Shown here: piece after piece, positions 47,102 through 55,639 of the stretch | Layout of the letters: the number at the start of each line of letters is the position of its first letter | Numbering within the stretch: position 1 is the first letter of the stretch | Assembly: GCF_011057715.1 (NCBI RefSeq) | Contig: NZ_LNGH01000023.1 | Coordinates: 93,992-157,991, forward strand | Direction of reading: 5' to 3' | Length of the DNA: 64,000 nucleotides | Source of the DNA: Marinitoga sp. 38H-ov | Lineage (GTDB): Bacteria; Thermotogota; Thermotogae; Petrotogales; Petrotogaceae | Position numbers and translations under genes: made by a program | Notes under the pieces: generated by a model | Databases searched by the model: none | What the model saw: only the letters and a program-made list of their open reading frames with translations | Told to the model about the DNA's origin: nothing

Positions 47102-48730
47102 TCACCCCCTGAGTAAAGATAATATCTTTTTTGTTTCGCTTGATAAATCTAAATCTTCAATTACATTTATTGGCCTATTTAATATTATATTTTCTGCAGT
47201 TTTTTTACCAATACCATCAATAGCTATTAACTCATCAATTGAAGCTTTATTAATATCAAAAGGATATTTTAATGCCGTTAAAGATCTTGAACCATGAGAA
47301 ATTACAACACAATCAATTTTATTTAATTTATTAAAATTCCCTATTATTCCAGTTTTAATAGGGTACGTTCCTAATTGCCTCCCAAAAGAGATTTTACCTT
47401 TAATTTCTTCAATTATTACATCTTTTAATTTAGTTCCTATTGGAAATACACGTTTTATCATCTCATTATTATAATCTTCCATATATTCTTTAAATTTTAT
47501 AAACTCTTTTTTATGTTGCTTAATTTTTTCATTATATAATTGTGTTCCCGGAAAAGACATTGCTTGTCGTACATTTATTCTTCTTACTAATAATCCTTCT
47601 TGTAAAATTCTTTCTAAATATCTTTTGTTTATTTCAAAGGTCTCTTTTGTTTCACCAATTAAACCATATAATAGATTCATACCCGGAAGTAATTTAGGCA
47701 CTCCATTCTCATCTCTAATGCTTCCAATCTCATTAACTATTCTAATTGCCTCTAAAGAGTCTTCAGGCAAAATGTCAACCCTATTTTTTTTAACTACATT
47801 TTCATCAAATGATTCTATTCCAAAAGACAATATATCTCCTGCGGTGTTGTATTTTACTATGATTTCTAATAATTTTCTTATTTTATTTTTATATTTCACA
47901 ATATAAGCTGGATTCCCATTATCTGTATGAATAACATTTGATATTTTTGACATTTCTTGGTATAGTTCTTTAAATAATTCTATGTTTGGTTCATTATTAG
48001 TTTTTAAAGAACCATATGCCAAGAAATTTGCTGCTCTACCAAATCTGAAATTCTTTACTCCTACATTAGAAATTGCCTTAGCCTCTTCAATTAAATCTTT
48101 TAAAGGTCTTTCCCTATATTTCCCATTAATTAAAGGTTCTGTACAAAATGAACAAAAACCATTTGTCCTCTCACAACCTCGAGATACATCCATTTCAACA
48201 ATAATATCTGGATATCTAGGATGTTTTTTCAATATTTCAGCACCCAAAGGAGCTATTTTTGATATTAATTCATAATTTGATCTTCCATTTAAATCAAAAT
48301 CATCTGAAATTGGATATTCAAATAAAAATTTTTCTATATCTCCATTTACTAAATAATCTATTTCATTAGATTCAACTTTTATTGCAGATTTTCCACCTTT
48401 TAATGTATAACCCTTTACTATTGGACCACCTAAAACTCTTAATGGTTCCTTATTTAATGAAAACAATTTATTTATTTCAGTTAAGGAAATTGGAGTTCCA
48501 CCTAAATAATGTCCAGGAACAGTAACTCCTCCTATTATTATTAAATATTCATAATGATTAAAAGACTGCCACATATTATTTTCTCTAACCTGATCAATTG
48601 TGAAATAATCCACATCAATTCCATGATAATATAATGCTCCTGCTGCATATCTTATGTATGGAGAAACATATGGCGGAACACCTAAAATTGCAGGTTCATC
48701 TACATAACCATCTATAATTACAGCTTTCAT
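47102..48730 (-). CDS. radical SAM protein with B12-binding-like N-terminus and HhH tail
   Basis: A 542-residue protein of the uncharacterised group found in archaea and Thermotogota. Residues about 1-140 form an alpha/beta domain like the cobalamin-binding module of many radical SAM enzymes, but without the DxHxxG motif. The Fe-S motif is CERTNGFCSFC (C186, C193, C196; spacing CX6CX2C, unlike the usual CX3CX2C). The TIM-barrel body follows (about 200-430). The C-terminal part (about 485-542) is a helix-hairpin-helix region, INKASIDELIAIDGIGKKTAE, which may bind nucleic acid. It has a GGAG start site and precedes the TM1266-like gene by 4 bases. Its substrate is unknown. Confidence 0.9.
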   Translation of the reverse strand: MKAVIIDGYVDEPAILGVPPYVSPYIRYAAGALYYHGIDVDYFTIDQVRENNMWQSFNHYEYLIIIGGVTVPGHYLGGTPISLTEINKLFSLNKEPLRVLGGPIVKGYTLKGGKSAIKVESNEIDYLVNGDIEKFLFEYPISDDFDLNGRSNYELISKIAPLGAEILKKHPRYPDIIVEMDVSRGCERTNGFCSFCTEPLINGKYRERPLKDLIEEAKAISNVGVKNFRFGRAANFLAYGSLKTNNEPNIELFKELYQEMSKISNVIHTDNGNPAYIVKYKNKIRKLLEIIVKYNTAGDILSFGIESFDENVVKKNRVDILPEDSLEAIRIVNEIGSIRDENGVPKLLPGMNLLYGLIGETKETFEINKRYLERILQEGLLVRRINVRQAMSFPGTQLYNEKIKQHKKEFIKFKEYMEDYNNEMIKRVFPIGTKLKDVIIEEIKGKISFGRQLGTYPIKTGIIGNFNKLNKIDCVVISHGSRSLTALKYPFDINKASIDELIAIDGIGKKTAENIILNRPINVIEDLDLSSETKKILSLLRG

Positions 48731-48769
48731 AATAATCTCCTTTCATACTATATAATATATTATATCATA

Positions 48770-48778
48770 TGTTATAAT
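48770..48778 (+). promoter_or_regulatory. extended -10 element for the surface metallopeptidase gene
   Basis: TGTTATAAT, 42 bases before the ATG at 48821, in the 90-base divergent gap with the radical-SAM gene. No clear -35. Confidence 0.45.
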
Positions 48779-48820
48779 TTTATATGTTGATTTTTAATAT
48801 GATTTTTTGGGGGTGCATAA

Positions 48821-51190
48821 ATGTATTTATTAAAAAGATTATTTGTAAAGTTTTTTCTTGTTTTGTTTTTTTTAATATCTATTAATTCTTTTTCACAAAT
48901 TATATATAATATTTCTGATGATTCTTATGTAGAAAACACTAAATACTTTAAATTTGTTTTTGAAAAGGATTTAAGGTTTTATGTTAATGAATTAAAATAT
49001 ACTGCAGATAAATTATATGAGGATTATTCTAAATTCTATGATACTATTCCTGGAACAATTACAGTTTATATTTTCGATGATGTGGATTACGTTAACTCAT
49101 TTGCTATTCCTCCACTAAATGTAATAAGATTATATATTAATCCACCATATGCTAAACAAGGGCTTTCTAATCATGTTGAAGATTGGATTAGTTTTGTTTT
49201 CTCTCATGAATTGAACCATATTTTCTATGGTAACACTTTAAACAATTTTGTTTCATGGATTCCAAATGAATACATAAAAAAAGTTTTAATGATGAATTGG
49301 AATCCAAGTTATTTACATGAAGGATTATCTATATATATGGAAAGTAAATATTATAATGGAAGATTTAATAATGACATATTTAATATGTATTTAAAAGCAG
49401 AAATTTTAAGTAAATATTACCCTAGATATTCATTAGAAATGGGAAAAGACATTTGGTCTCCTGCAGGTTTTAATTATATGTATGGCGCTATATTAACAAA
49501 AGAAATATCTGAAAAATACGGTGAAGAGATTTTAAAAAAAATTATAAAAGATATAAATTCACATTTATTTTTCAGTACAATAAGCAGTTCATTTGAAAGA
49601 ATAACCAATGAAAAATGGAATGATTTTTTATTATACATTAAAATAAAATATAAAAATCAATATTTAAAAGAATATGAAGATTACCAAGCTATATATGATA
49701 CTAGCAACTTTACATCAAATTTAAAAACAGATGGAAAATATTTATATTATTATAATGATTCACCATCAAAAATAAAAGGAGTGTATAAAAATAATGAATT
49801 AATATTACCTGGTATATCTAAATTCGATGTATCAAATGATGGTAAAATAATTTATTTAATATCTAATCAAAATACTAATACTTTATATTTAAAATGCAAT
49901 TGTCCAATATCCGATACTGTAATTGATAATAGGGTAATTAATTTTGCTTTTGTTGGAAATGATAAAATTGTATATTCAAAGATAAATAATGGTTTAACTG
50001 CAATATTTTTAAAAAATATAAACAATGGAAATATAGAAAAATTAATTGATTATGGAAAATACACAATAAATGATTTTTATTATTACAATAATAAGATATT
50101 TTTTTCTGGAACATTAAATAATCAAAATGATATATATTATATTGATTTAAATAGTAAGGAATTAATTCAATTAACTAATGATAAATATATTGAATTAAAT
50201 CTTTTTATAAAAAACAATAATATATATTACTCATCAAATTATGAAGATAATATTTTTAATATATATTCATTAAACTTAAGTTCTAATTTAGTAAAAAAAT
50301 TAACCAATCATATCTTTGGAACATTTTATCCTATTATACTAAATAATGAATTATATTTCCTATATTATGACTCAAATGGATATCATTTATCTAAAACTGA
50401 TATTGTCGCTAGATCAGAAGAATATTTAAAAATATATAATTCTAAAATATCTATAAAAAATATTAAAAAGGATAATTCTGATTCTCCAAAATATTTTGAA
50501 CCTCTAAAATACAATTTCTTAATTCCATACAGTGAAGATAATGAGATTGGAGCAATATTTTTGTCTTTAAGTGAAGGGTTAAATTACGGATTGGGGATAG
50601 GAGTATTATCAAACTTAAAACCTATATTTGGGTATTATTTAGATTATATGGGTATTCAAAATTATTCTATTTTTAAATTTGATAATAATAAATTATATAC
50701 TAATTTTAATTTTTCTAAAAATTTTGAATTTTACCTAAAGAATAAAAATTATTTTGGAATAGAGGGAAATATAAAACTCGAAAATTTAAACTTTGTAAAT
50801 AAAGATCTAAAAATACATTTAATGAAAAATCCATATGAAATAAATGATCAGAATTATTATGAAAATAATTTAATTATAGGATTTATAAATAATTACTATT
50901 ATATTCAATACTCAAAAGCTTTTGATTTGTATTCGGTAAAAAATGAACCTTATATATATTATGATACAAATGGCAATTTAATCCCTGGAATTAATATATC
51001 GAAAAAAATATGGTATCCGTATTATTCGATTTTAGATGGAAAATACGGTTTTGATGGAATTAAAGCAAATATTGATTATAATTATAATTTAAAAACAAAA
51101 AAGTCAAAAATGAGTTTTTCTTTAAATTTTGATTTAACAGCATTTTATTGGATAAATTTTTCTATACCTATTACTAATGAATATAAATAA
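48821..51190 (+). CDS. secreted gluzincin metallopeptidase with propeller and C-terminal beta region
   Basis: A 789-residue exported protein with an N-terminal signal (hydrophobic residues 7-25). The peptidase domain (about 40-260) has the zinc motif HELNH at 129-133 and the third ligand E167 in HEGLSIYMES, a gluzincin arrangement like the peptidase MA family. Residues about 290-520 are Tyr-Asn rich strands with repeated D-x-x-x-I-Y-x-I/L units (IYYIDLNSKELIQLTND, IYSLNLSSNLVKKLTN), as in TolB/WD-like beta-propellers. The last 220 residues are strand-rich, ending SFSLNFDLTAFYWINF, and may form a barrel or a surface anchor. It is probably at the outer envelope. The same architecture is known from Thermotogota, but the function is not established. 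Confidence 0.85.
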   Translation: MYLLKRLFVKFFLVLFFLISINSFSQIIYNISDDSYVENTKYFKFVFEKDLRFYVNELKYTADKLYEDYSKFYDTIPGTITVYIFDDVDYVNSFAIPPLNVIRLYINPPYAKQGLSNHVEDWISFVFSHELNHIFYGNTLNNFVSWIPNEYIKKVLMMNWNPSYLHEGLSIYMESKYYNGRFNNDIFNMYLKAEILSKYYPRYSLEMGKDIWSPAGFNYMYGAILTKEISEKYGEEILKKIIKDINSHLFFSTISSSFERITNEKWNDFLLYIKIKYKNQYLKEYEDYQAIYDTSNFTSNLKTDGKYLYYYNDSPSKIKGVYKNNELILPGISKFDVSNDGKIIYLISNQNTNTLYLKCNCPISDTVIDNRVINFAFVGNDKIVYSKINNGLTAIFLKNINNGNIEKLIDYGKYTINDFYYYNNKIFFSGTLNNQNDIYYIDLNSKELIQLTNDKYIELNLFIKNNNIYYSSNYEDNIFNIYSLNLSSNLVKKLTNHIFGTFYPIILNNELYFLYYDSNGYHLSKTDIVARSEEYLKIYNSKISIKNIKKDNSDSPKYFEPLKYNFLIPYSEDNEIGAIFLSLSEGLNYGLGIGVLSNLKPIFGYYLDYMGIQNYSIFKFDNNKLYTNFNFSKNFEFYLKNKNYFGIEGNIKLENLNFVNKDLKIHLMKNPYEINDQNYYENNLIIGFINNYYYIQYSKAFDLYSVKNEPYIYYDTNGNLIPGINISKKIWYPYYSILDGKYGFDGIKANIDYNYNLKTKKSKMSFSLNFDLTAFYWINFSIPITNEYK

Positions 51191-51192
51191 TA

Positions 51193-51230
51193 AATAAATG
51201 CTGCCAAATGGCAGCATTTATTTATTATTT
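51193..51230. terminator. bidirectional terminator between the metallopeptidase and oadA-like genes
   Basis: 13-bp stem AATAAATGCTGCC/GGCAGCATTTATT with an AAAT loop, T-rich on both strands. Confidence 0.88.
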
Positions 51231-51231
51231 A

Positions 51232-52617
51232 TTATACTGGATATATACTTTCATCTTCAGTAAACTCTTTATTTTCTTCAACCAATCCAAAGTCAACTTG
51301 TATTTCTTTTTCATATTTTTTCTTTAAATAATTCTTACCAACTTCTCCAAATAAAATATAAGTTAATAAATCTTCATCATTTTCAGCTAAAACCCCTATT
51401 TCTTCTTTTGCTTTTTCTACTTCCGGTTCCAATAAATCTGCTGGTCTACATGTAATAGGTTTTTCATTTCCTAATGCTTTCTTTAATAATTCTTCATCAA
51501 CTGGAGCAGGAGATTTTCCATACATACCTTTTAAATAATTTTTTACTTCTTTCGTTATAGCTTTATATCTTTCTTTATACATTACATTTAAAACAGCTTG
51601 AACTCCAACAATTTGACTAGTAGGTGTAACTAGTGGTGGATAACCTAAATCTTTTCTAACTCTTGGTACTTCTTTTAAAACTTCATCTAATAGATGAAGC
51701 ATTTTTTGATTTTTTAATTGAGAAACTAGATTAGAAAACATTCCACCTGGTATTTGTGCCTTTAAAATCCTATAATCGATAGAAATCATTTTCATATCAT
51801 TTTCTTTGTGATTTTCTCTAACTTTCCAGAAATAATCAGATAATTCATACAATAATTCTGAGTTCAACGGTTCTCCTAATGCAAAATTAAACGGTTCTAC
51901 AGCAGGTTGAGAACTAGCTTCGGCAAAAGGGCTAAGAGCAGTATCAATATAATCTATCCCCGCATCTATTGCTGCTTGATATGCTATTGATGCCATACCA
52001 GCTGTATTATGGGAATGTAATTCTATTGGAATATTAAAGTTCTTTTTTAATTCTTTCACTAATTCATATGACATTTTTGGAGTTAATAAACCCGCCATGT
52101 CTTTTATTACAATTGAATCTACACCTTTTTCTACTAATTCTTTTGCATAATTTAAATAAAATTCTAAATTATGTACAGGACTTATTGTATAAGATATAGC
52201 TCCTTGAACATGAATATTCCTTTTTTTAGCAACTTCTATACTCTTTTCTAAATTTCTTATATCATTTAATGCATCAAATACTCTAATAATATCCATGCCA
52301 TAATCTGCTGTTTTATTGACAAAAAGTTCTACTACATCATCTGCATAATTTCTGTACCCTAATAAATTTTGACCTCTTAACAACATTTGTATTTGTGTGT
52401 TTTTTAACTTATCTTTTAATATTTTTAATCTTTCCCATGGATTTTCATCTAAATATCTTATACAAGAGTCGTATGTGGCTCCACCCCACACTTCCATAGA
52501 ATGAAAACCTATTTTATCAAATTTATCTAAAACTGGTTCAAATTCAGAAGTTTTCATCCTAGTTGCAATTATTGATTGTTGCCCATCTCTTAAAGTGGTA
52601 TCAACAAATTTTGTCAT
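51232..52617 (-). CDS. pyruvate/oxaloacetate carboxyltransferase subunit (OadA/PycB type)
   Basis: A 461-residue biotin-dependent carboxyltransferase. It starts with FVDTTLRDGQQS, whose Asp is a metal ligand, then GFHSMEVWGGATYD, VIKDMAGLLTP with the catalytic Lys, and ELHSHNTAGMA with the metal His pair. PLVTPTSQIVGVQ and the PAPVDEELL stretch complete the conserved C-terminal part. The biotinyl-lysine domain that ends full-length OadA or PycB is missing, so a separate carrier protein should be encoded elsewhere. The direction (carboxylation or decarboxylation) cannot be read. The ATG at 52617 is chosen for its GGAGGTGG site. Confidence 0.9.
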   Translation of the reverse strand: MTKFVDTTLRDGQQSIIATRMKTSEFEPVLDKFDKIGFHSMEVWGGATYDSCIRYLDENPWERLKILKDKLKNTQIQMLLRGQNLLGYRNYADDVVELFVNKTADYGMDIIRVFDALNDIRNLEKSIEVAKKRNIHVQGAISYTISPVHNLEFYLNYAKELVEKGVDSIVIKDMAGLLTPKMSYELVKELKKNFNIPIELHSHNTAGMASIAYQAAIDAGIDYIDTALSPFAEASSQPAVEPFNFALGEPLNSELLYELSDYFWKVRENHKENDMKMISIDYRILKAQIPGGMFSNLVSQLKNQKMLHLLDEVLKEVPRVRKDLGYPPLVTPTSQIVGVQAVLNVMYKERYKAITKEVKNYLKGMYGKSPAPVDEELLKKALGNEKPITCRPADLLEPEVEKAKEEIGVLAENDEDLLTYILFGEVGKNYLKKKYEKEIQVDFGLVEENKEFTEDESIYPV

Positions 52618-52659
52618 TTTTTCCACCTCCATCATAATAATTAAAACATTCTTATTTTA

Positions 52660-52704
52660 AAAATCAGTTAAGTTTTGATTTTAAAAAGAAGATTAGGATA
52701 TAAA
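52660..52704 (+). promoter_or_regulatory. inverted repeat and promoter in the oadA-like/crp divergent gap
   Basis: A perfect 7-bp inverted repeat AAAATCA-N9-TGATTTT at 52660-52682 overlaps a -35-like TTGATT (52675-52680); TATAAA follows 18 bases later at 52699-52704. It could be an operator for the adjacent Crp-type regulator, but the arms differ from the known Crp (TGTGA) and Fnr (TTGAT) half-sites. Confidence 0.35.
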
Positions 52705-52771
52705 TCTTTAAGACAGAAAAATAAAATAGAATTATACTTTTTTAATAATAATTTTTTAGGAGTATAAGAAT

Positions 52772-53395
52772 ATGTTTTTTCAAAATATTTTAAAAGAAAA
52801 TAAAAAAATTTTAGAGAAATATGGAAGAATTATAAATATAAAAAGAAATGATATATTGCATTCTCCAAATGAAGAATTAAGGCAAGTTAGTATTATTATA
52901 AAAGGAAAATTGAAAGTTGTAAAGTATACACCTGATGGCTATGAACAAGTATTAAAATATTTAAATGAAAATGAAAGCTTTGGCGAGGGTCTTATTTTTT
53001 CTGGAGAGAATTATCCTTCATATATAGTATCAGAAGAAGATGCAAGTGTCTTAGAAATATCTAGAGAAGGAGTTTTAAAGTTATTTAGAGAGAACGAAAA
53101 TTTTCTAGTTTTATATTTAAATGAAATATCAAAAAAATTATTGAACTTATCAAATATTGTAGATATTTTAATTATAAAATCCGTAAAAGAAAGAATTATA
53201 AAATATCTTTCTTTATTATACAAACAGCAAAAATCAGAAACAATTTATTTTAAATCAAAGCAAAAAATAGCAAATGATATTGGCAGTGTAAGAGAAGTTG
53301 TTTCGAGAAAAATTAGTGAATTAGAAAAAGAAGGGATAATAAAAATATTAGACAAAAATCATATAAAAATAGTAGATAAGAGTTTTTTTGAGTAA
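52772..53395 (+). CDS. Crp/Fnr family transcriptional regulator
   Basis: A 207-residue regulator: cyclic-nucleotide-binding-like beta roll (about 18-110, VSIIIKGKLKVVKYTPDGYEQ, NENESFGEGLIFSG), dimerisation helix (about 115-145) and a winged helix with the recognition region KIANDIGSVREVVSRKISEL (about 160-185). There is no cysteine in the protein, so it is not an Fnr-type [4Fe-4S] sensor. The cAMP-contacting residues of Crp are not evident. The ligand is unknown. A strong terminator follows, so the permease genes downstream need their own promoter. Confidence 0.92.
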   Translation: MFFQNILKENKKILEKYGRIINIKRNDILHSPNEELRQVSIIIKGKLKVVKYTPDGYEQVLKYLNENESFGEGLIFSGENYPSYIVSEEDASVLEISREGVLKLFRENENFLVLYLNEISKKLLNLSNIVDILIIKSVKERIIKYLSLLYKQQKSETIYFKSKQKIANDIGSVREVVSRKISELEKEGIIKILDKNHIKIVDKSFFE

Positions 53396-53429
53396 TACCG
53401 TGATTAAAGTCACGGTATTATTTTTTTTT
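53393..53429 (+). terminator. intrinsic terminator after the crp-type gene
   Basis: Perfect 11-bp stem TAATACCGTGA/TCACGGTATTA with a 6-base loop, then T9. Confidence 0.93.
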
Positions 53430-53472
53430 ATTTATTATAATAATGACAACTTAAAAAATGGAGGTAGATAAA

Positions 53473-53949
53473 ATGAATACAGTTATTCTTATAATTATTG
53501 CGGTAGTATTTTTAGTATGGTCATTTTTTAAAAGTAAGGAAAAAACAAAAGAAAGTTTAATTTTGTCTAAGAATTTGTTTGTAAAAACATTTATAGAAAT
53601 TATAGGTGTTATGGCATTAGTTGGGTTAGTTCTTGCGGTTTTACCTCCTGAATTGATAAAACAATTACTGGGCAACTCAAATGAATTTTTAAGTACAATT
53701 TACGGAGCGATAATAGGTGCATTAACTATTATTCCTGCATTTATAGCATTTCCTTTATCAAAATCACTTTATCAAAGTGGTGCCAACTTAACAGCAATAG
53801 CAGCATTTATCACTACTTTAACTATGGTTGGATTTGCGACTATGCCAATAGAAATCAAATATTTCGGAAAGAAATTTACATTACATAGATTGTGGATAAG
53901 TTTTGTGGCTGCAATTTTAATAGCATCTGGAATGGCGGTGATATTATGA
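53473..53949 (+). CDS. permease half, UPF0718/DUF318-like
   Basis: A 158-residue membrane protein with about five hydrophobic segments (near 3-18, 35-58, 75-98, 104-124, 136-156). The start at 53473 is chosen for its GGAGGT site; an earlier ATG at 53458 would put that site inside the gene. The GAIIGALTIIPAFIAFPLSKSLY stretch resembles the core motif of DUF318 permeases, and a matching stretch occurs in the next gene, so the two are related halves. Its stop overlaps the next start (ATGA). Substrate unknown. Confidence 0.8.
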   Translation: MNTVILIIIAVVFLVWSFFKSKEKTKESLILSKNLFVKTFIEIIGVMALVGLVLAVLPPELIKQLLGNSNEFLSTIYGAIIGALTIIPAFIAFPLSKSLYQSGANLTAIAAFITTLTMVGFATMPIEIKYFGKKFTLHRLWISFVAAILIASGMAVIL

Positions 53950-54626
53950 ATAAAATTATAAAAGATAACAGATTGATATCTATAAGTGTAGTATTATATG
54001 CAATAGCTTTTTTTGTAAAACCAGATATATTTTTTAGAGGATTAGAAATGACAAAAGGTTTTTTAATAGAAATGATTGAAGTTATGCCACCTATATTGAT
54101 AATATCCTCACTAATTACAGTATGGGTACCATCTGAAGTAATAATGAAAAACTTTGGGAAAGAATCTGGTATAAAAGGAAAATTTTTATCAATTTTTACA
54201 GGAGCTGTTTCCGCAGGTCCGATATATGCAGCTTTCCCGGTAGCTCAAGCATTATTTTTAAAAGGAGCTAGTATCGCAAATTTAGTTATAATAATTAGTT
54301 CTTGGGCAGTAGTAAAGGTTGTTATGTTTATGGTGGAATCTAGTTTCTTAGGATTATCCTTTGCCATTACTCGATATGCATTAACAATTCCAGCAATTTT
54401 AATTATGGGGTATATAATGGAAAAATTAGTGACAAGAGAAGATATAATTGATGAAATAGAAGATAAAGAAATAGTATATGAAAAAAAGATTTTAAGAGAT
54501 TTGCCAAATATGAATTGCGGAGCATGTGGATATCCTAATTGTAGAGCATTTTCTGATGCAGTGATTAAGGGTGAAGCCACTATTGATGATTGTATGATTA
54601 TAAATAAAACTAAAAAGTATGCATAA
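53946..54626 (+). CDS. permease half with C-terminal 4Fe-4S domain
   Basis: A 226-residue protein with about five membrane helices (near 10-25, 38-60, 78-100, 108-130, 140-165) and a C-terminal cytoplasmic domain. Its Cys motif is C-x2-C-x4-C-x16-C (MNCGACGYPNC then DDC), matching the PF04060 type 4Fe-4S domain of Rnf and CO-dehydrogenase subunits. GAVSAGPIYAAFPVAQALF echoes the core motif of the preceding gene. A redox-regulated transporter, or a permease supplying an Fe-S enzyme, is plausible. No ferredoxin or reductase is adjacent. Confidence 0.85.
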   Translation: MNKIIKDNRLISISVVLYAIAFFVKPDIFFRGLEMTKGFLIEMIEVMPPILIISSLITVWVPSEVIMKNFGKESGIKGKFLSIFTGAVSAGPIYAAFPVAQALFLKGASIANLVIIISSWAVVKVVMFMVESSFLGLSFAITRYALTIPAILIMGYIMEKLVTREDIIDEIEDKEIVYEKKILRDLPNMNCGACGYPNCRAFSDAVIKGEATIDDCMIINKTKKYA

Positions 54627-54729
54627 TAATTTTCCCCTATATTTCTAAATTTAACTTTATATATAGATCAATAAGGAAATACATTAGTTATTATGGAAAT
54701 ATATCACAGAGAAATATAGGGGTGAGAAC

Positions 54730-55056
54730 ATGAAAATTAATAATTATTACATTCAACATGATCCAAAAAACTTATATTTACAATCAAAATTAAGAAAATT
54801 ATTATATAATGCAATAAATAGTAAAGATAATAACCTGTTATATAAGATTGGGAATATTGATAAGTTAATAAAATCGGGAAATATAGAAGAAGCTGAAATA
54901 GAACTGAGAAATATTGAAAAAATAAATAAAAGCAGCTCTATTTCTTTAAATAATAAATTATCTGTAGATAATAAATTTTTAGATAATAAATTATATGATT
55001 CAAAAGGTAATATAAAAGAAGGTTATTTTAATAAATCAATTGAATTCAAAGGATAG
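54730..55056 (+). CDS. small hydrophilic protein, unknown
   Basis: A 108-residue Lys/Asn/Asp-rich protein without a signal peptide or membrane segment. Residues about 15-70 look helical (LRKLLYNAINS, NIEEAEIELRNIEK); residues 71-100 contain a repeated N-N/K-L-x-x-D/N-N-K-x-L pattern. The start follows a GGGGTGAG site. It lies 11 bases before the flavin-type gene and about 100 bases after the permease, where I see nothing else. I do not recognise a family. A scaffold, chaperone or toxin-antitoxin part are all guesses. Confidence 0.65.
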   Translation: MKINNYYIQHDPKNLYLQSKLRKLLYNAINSKDNNLLYKIGNIDKLIKSGNIEEAEIELRNIEKINKSSSISLNNKLSVDNKFLDNKLYDSKGNIKEGYFNKSIEFKG

Positions 55057-55067
55057 GAGCTGTTAAA

Positions 55068-55541
55068 TTGTTTAGAGAAATGAGAAGAAAAGATAGATTA
55101 TTAGATGAAAAAGAAACTATAAATATATTATTATCTTGTAGTTATGGTGTTCTAGCTTGCATTGGAGACAATGATTATGCTTATGCTGTTCCATTGAATT
55201 ATGTATATTATAATAATAAAATATATTTCCATTCAGCAAAAGAAGGCAATAAAATAGATTCTATTAAGAAAAATAATAAAGTATCATTTTCTGTTGTAGA
55301 AAAAGAAGTTGTTTTAAGTGAAAAATATTCTACATATTTTAGAAGTGCTATAGTGTTCGGAAAAGCTCGAATTGTTTCAGGAAATGAAAAAATTGAAGCA
55401 TTTAGAGCTTTAGTTGAAAAATACTCTTCCGAAAGACCACAAGATGAAAAGGAAAAAATGATAAACAATTGTACAAATTCCCATATTGTGGCTATTGATA
55501 TTGAATATATTTCTGGAAAAGAATCCTTTCAAAACAAATAA
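55068..55541 (+). CDS. pyridoxamine 5'-phosphate oxidase-like (NimA-type) protein
   Basis: A 157-residue split-barrel FMN-type protein. The start EMRRKDRLLDE then ILLSCSYGVLACIGDNDYAYAVPLNYVY, KIYFHSAKEGNKIDSI, KVSFSV and VFGKARIV are the typical order of the PNPOx/nitroimidazole-reductase (NimA) group. The last part, VAIDIEYISGKES, is also typical. A TTG at 55068 has a GGAG site eight bases before it; an ATG at 55080 is the alternative. The true substrate is not known. A terminator follows. Confidence 0.85.
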   Translation: MFREMRRKDRLLDEKETINILLSCSYGVLACIGDNDYAYAVPLNYVYYNNKIYFHSAKEGNKIDSIKKNNKVSFSVVEKEVVLSEKYSTYFRSAIVFGKARIVSGNEKIEAFRALVEKYSSERPQDEKEKMINNCTNSHIVAIDIEYISGKESFQNK

Positions 55542-55567
55542 GGCATACTTTGCCTTATTTGTTTTTT
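55536..55567 (+). terminator. intrinsic terminator after the NimA-type gene
   Basis: 10-bp perfect stem AAATAAGGCA/TGCCTTATTT with a TACTT loop, then GTTTTTT. Confidence 0.9.
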
Positions 55568-55599
55568 CACAATATTTTTTTAAAAAAGTCAAAAGTTGA

Positions 55600-55608
55600 T
55601 GTTATACT
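55600..55608 (+). promoter_or_regulatory. extended -10 element for the prmA operon
   Basis: TGTTATACT, 31 bases before the prmA ATG at 55640; the five genes up to the ABC fusion could be read from it. -35 not evident. Confidence 0.4.
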
Positions 55609-55639
55609 AAAAATGATTTTATTTTAAAGAGGTGAAAAT

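Noticed and set aside
52772..53395. Calling the Crp-type regulator an oxygen-sensing Fnr
   Set aside because: The protein has no cysteine residue, so it cannot hold the Fnr [4Fe-4S] cluster.
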